Shown one piece after another: positions 13,853 to 15,785 of a stretch of 15,785 nt of DNA. Each line of letters opens with the position of its first letter. Positions within the stretch are counted from its first letter, which is position 1. The position numbers and the translations under genes were made by a program. Where the stretch lies: assembly GCA_023397045.1 (NCBI GenBank), contig JAEWUR010000471.1, positions 1 through 15,785 on the forward strand, read 5' to 3'. The stretch comes from Planctomycetota bacterium (lineage in GTDB: Bacteria > Planctomycetota > Planctomycetia > Pirellulales > Thermoguttaceae). The notes below the pieces were generated by a model. The model was not told the DNA's origin and did not search any database. It was given only the letters and a program-made list of their open reading frames with translations.

Positions 13853-15785
13853 ATGATACATATCAACACCGTACTTGCGATTGCATTGTTGGCCCTATCT
13901 TCTATCCTTGGCGAAACGTTTCTCGCGGCCGACGAGGGCATGTGGCTGTTCAACGACCCGCCGAAAAAACTACTGAAAGAAAAACACGATTTCTCGCCCA
14001 CCGACGCGTGGCTGAACCACTTGCAACGGTCGGCCGTCCGACTGAACAACGGCGGCTCCGGCTCCTTCGTCTCGGCCGACGGGCTGGTGATGACCAATCA
14101 CCATGTCGGGGCCGACGCCCTGCAAAAACTCAGCACGCCCCAACGCGATTTGCTGCAATCGAGTTTCTACGCGCGGACGAAAAACGAGGAACTCCCTTGC
14201 CCCGACTCCGAATTGAACGTGCTCCTCGACATCGTCGACGTGACCGATCGGGCCGTGACCGCCCCGGCCGACTCGCCCGAGGCCGAGCGCCAACGCAGGG
14301 CCATCATGAACACGATCGAGAAAGAGTCCTTCGAATCGACCGGATTGCGCAGCGACGTCGTGACGCTCTACCAGGGCGGTCTCTATCAACTGTATCGCTA
14401 CAAAAAATACACCGACGTGCGGCTGGTTTTTTCACCGGAGCAGGACATCGCGTTTTTCGGCGGCGACCCCGACAATTTTGAGTATCCGCGTTACGATCTC
14501 GACGTCTGCTTCTTCCGCGTGTACGAAAACGGCAAGCCCGCCCGCGTGCCGCACTTTCTGTCATGGAATCCGGCCAGCCTGAAGCAGGACGACCTGATTT
14601 TCGTCGCCGGCAACCCCGGCCGTACCGATCGATTGAACACCGTCCGGCATCTGGAGTACCTGCGCGACGTCGCGATGCCCGCAACGTTGAATCTGCTGCG
14701 TCGGCGCGAGGTCGTGCTGGATGTCTTCAGCGCGCGGAGCGCCGAAAACGCCCGCCGCGCACGCGATTTGTTGCTGACGTATCAAAACTCGCGCAAAGCC
14801 CGGCTCGGCGGACTGGCCGGCCTGCAAGACCCGGCCGTAATGGACCGGAAGCGTCAGAAACAAGACGACCTGCTCGCGGCCGCCGACCGCAAACCGCCGC
14901 TCGGCGAGTCCTGCCGCCAGGCCATTGCGTCGATCGACAAGTCGCTGGCCGTCATGCAAGACATTCGCGTCGACTACGACCTGCTCGAACGCGGCCAAGC
15001 GTTCCATAGCGACCTTTTCCGAATCGCCCGAACGCTGGCGCGAATGGCCGAAGAAACCGCCAAGCCGAACGCCGAACGACTGCGCGAGTTCCGCGAATCG
15101 AATCTCGATTCCGTCCGCCAGGAGTTATTCTCGACGGCGCCGATCTACGACAATCTCGAAACCGCGCTGCTGGCCGACTCGCTCGGCATGTTCGTCGAAC
15201 AAAACGTCGCAACCGATCCGCTCGTTGAACAAGTGCTTGAAGGCCAATCGCCCCGACAACGGGCCGGGGCGCTCGTCCACGGCACAAAGCTGGCCGACGT
15301 GGCCCTCCGTCGCAAGCTGGCCGAAGGCGGCATCAAGGCCATCGAAGCCTCCGACGATCCGATGATCCGCCTCGCCTTGCTCGTCGATCCCGCAGCCCGG
15401 GCGGTCCGCTCTCGATTCGAGCAGCAGGTCGAAGAACCGCAGCGTGAAGCCTACGGCAAGTTGGCCCATGCCCGGTTCGACGTCTACGGCCTCGAAGCCT
15501 ATCCCGACGCCACATTCACCTTGCGACTCGCGTTTGGCGAGGTAAAAGGCTATCGCGAGGACGGCCAAGCCATTCCCGCATGGACCACCCTCGGCGGCGC
15601 GTTCGAACATTCCGCCGAACACAACGGACAACCGCCCTATGCGTTGCCGAAAAGCTGGCTCGACGCCAAAAGCCATTTGAACCTCGACGTGCCGATGAAT
15701 TTCGTCTCGACCGCCGACATCATCGGCGGCAACTCGGGCAGCCCGGTCGTCAACCGCGACGGCCACCTTGTCGGAATCATCTTCG
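13853..15785 (+). CDS. S46-family dipeptidyl-peptidase-like serine peptidase (3' truncated by the window)
   Basis: The frame is open from ATG 13853 to the window end (644 codons). A ribosome site (AGGAA, 13841-13845) lies 7 nt upstream. The signal peptide covers about residues 1-25 (VLAIALLALSSIL), followed by ADEGMWLFN, the usual S46 start. Catalytic-site phrases are GSFVSADGLVMTNHHVGAD (His83/84), FFGGDPDNFEYPRYDLDV with probable catalytic Asp217, and IGGNSGSPVV with Ser628. The motif AGNPGRTDR is also present. S46 enzymes (DPP7/DPP11 type) release dipeptides from oligopeptides in the periplasm or outside the cell. Most family members have Cys after the two His residues; here it is Val85. 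The residue that sets substrate choice lies beyond the window. The gene is likely separate from the pilus cluster. Confidence 0.9.
   Translation, partial: MIHINTVLAIALLALSSILGETFLAADEGMWLFNDPPKKLLKEKHDFSPTDAWLNHLQRSAVRLNNGGSGSFVSADGLVMTNHHVGADALQKLSTPQRDLLQSSFYARTKNEELPCPDSELNVLLDIVDVTDRAVTAPADSPEAERQRRAIMNTIEKESFESTGLRSDVVTLYQGGLYQLYRYKKYTDVRLVFSPEQDIAFFGGDPDNFEYPRYDLDVCFFRVYENGKPARVPHFLSWNPASLKQDDLIFVAGNPGRTDRLNTVRHLEYLRDVAMPATLNLLRRREVVLDVFSARSAENARRARDLLLTYQNSRKARLGGLAGLQDPAVMDRKRQKQDDLLAAADRKPPLGESCRQAIASIDKSLAVMQDIRVDYDLLERGQAFHSDLFRIARTLARMAEETAKPNAERLREFRESNLDSVRQELFSTAPIYDNLETALLADSLGMFVEQNVATDPLVEQVLEGQSPRQRAGALVHGTKLADVALRRKLAEGGIKAIEASDDPMIRLALLVDPAARAVRSRFEQQVEEPQREAYGKLAHARFDVYGLEAYPDATFTLRLAFGEVKGYREDGQAIPAWTTLGGAFEHSAEHNGQPPYALPKSWLDAKSHLNLDVPMNFVSTADIIGGNSGSPVVNRDGHLVGIIF

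Noticed and set aside
13657..14481. Plus-strand 274-codon frame across the S46 gene start
   Set aside because: Out of frame with the S46 catalytic motifs; Arg-rich shadow translation.

Overview
This window looks like chromosomal DNA of a planctomycete (probably Pirellulales-like). I infer this from GC-rich, codon-biased genes that all lie on the + strand, a cluster of type II secretion/type IV pilus-like genes, two DUF6268-type outer-membrane barrel proteins, a DUF5658-type membrane protein, an S46 peptidase, and intergenic spaces packed with palindromic and G-rich repeats. No database search was possible, so family names rest on motifs and gene order.

Layout. 1-105 is the 3' end of an unidentified gene. 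106-316 holds a likely promoter (TTGACA -35) for a major-pilin-like prepilin (317-808), which is closed by a strong intrinsic terminator (888-925). A machine operon follows: a PilM/PilN fusion resembling GspL (989-2500), PilO/GspM-like (2513-3088), PilP/GspC-like (3090-3758) and the GspE/PilB ATPase (3763-5493). A 142-bp MITE-like element sits exactly in the gspE stop codon. Next come a PilZ-domain protein (5712-6044), GspF/PilC (6073-7167) and a GspH/PilE-like prepilin (7188-7634). After about 360 bp of hairpin repeats comes a minor-pseudopilin set with 4-nt overlaps: a GspI/PilV-like prepilin carrying a golvesin-like C-terminal domain (7993-8991), GspJ/PilW-like (8988-9587), and GspK/PilX-like with a GTG start (9584-10030). 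A REP-like hairpin separates these from a DUF5658-type membrane protein (10166-10666) and two paralogous DUF6268-type barrels (10836-12077 and 12167-13315). The barrels are split by a telomere-like heptamer array, (GGGGCTA)5(GGGATTA)6. A 325-bp element with perfect 23-bp terminal inverted repeats follows (13345-13669), inserted inside an older hairpin repeat. The window ends in an S46 dipeptidyl-peptidase-like serine peptidase (13853 to beyond the edge).

How it fits together. The genes encode the inner-membrane platform, extension ATPase, one major pilin and a full minor-pilin/tip set, with a PilZ protein as a candidate cyclic-di-GMP input. No secretin (GspD/PilQ) and no prepilin peptidase (GspO/PilD) are present, so they must be elsewhere if the machine is complete. 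The most unusual gene is the pseudopilin with a golvesin-like adhesive/carbohydrate-binding-like domain, which suggests a surface-binding or substrate-recruiting tip. The two barrels and the S46 peptidase may be unrelated neighbours.
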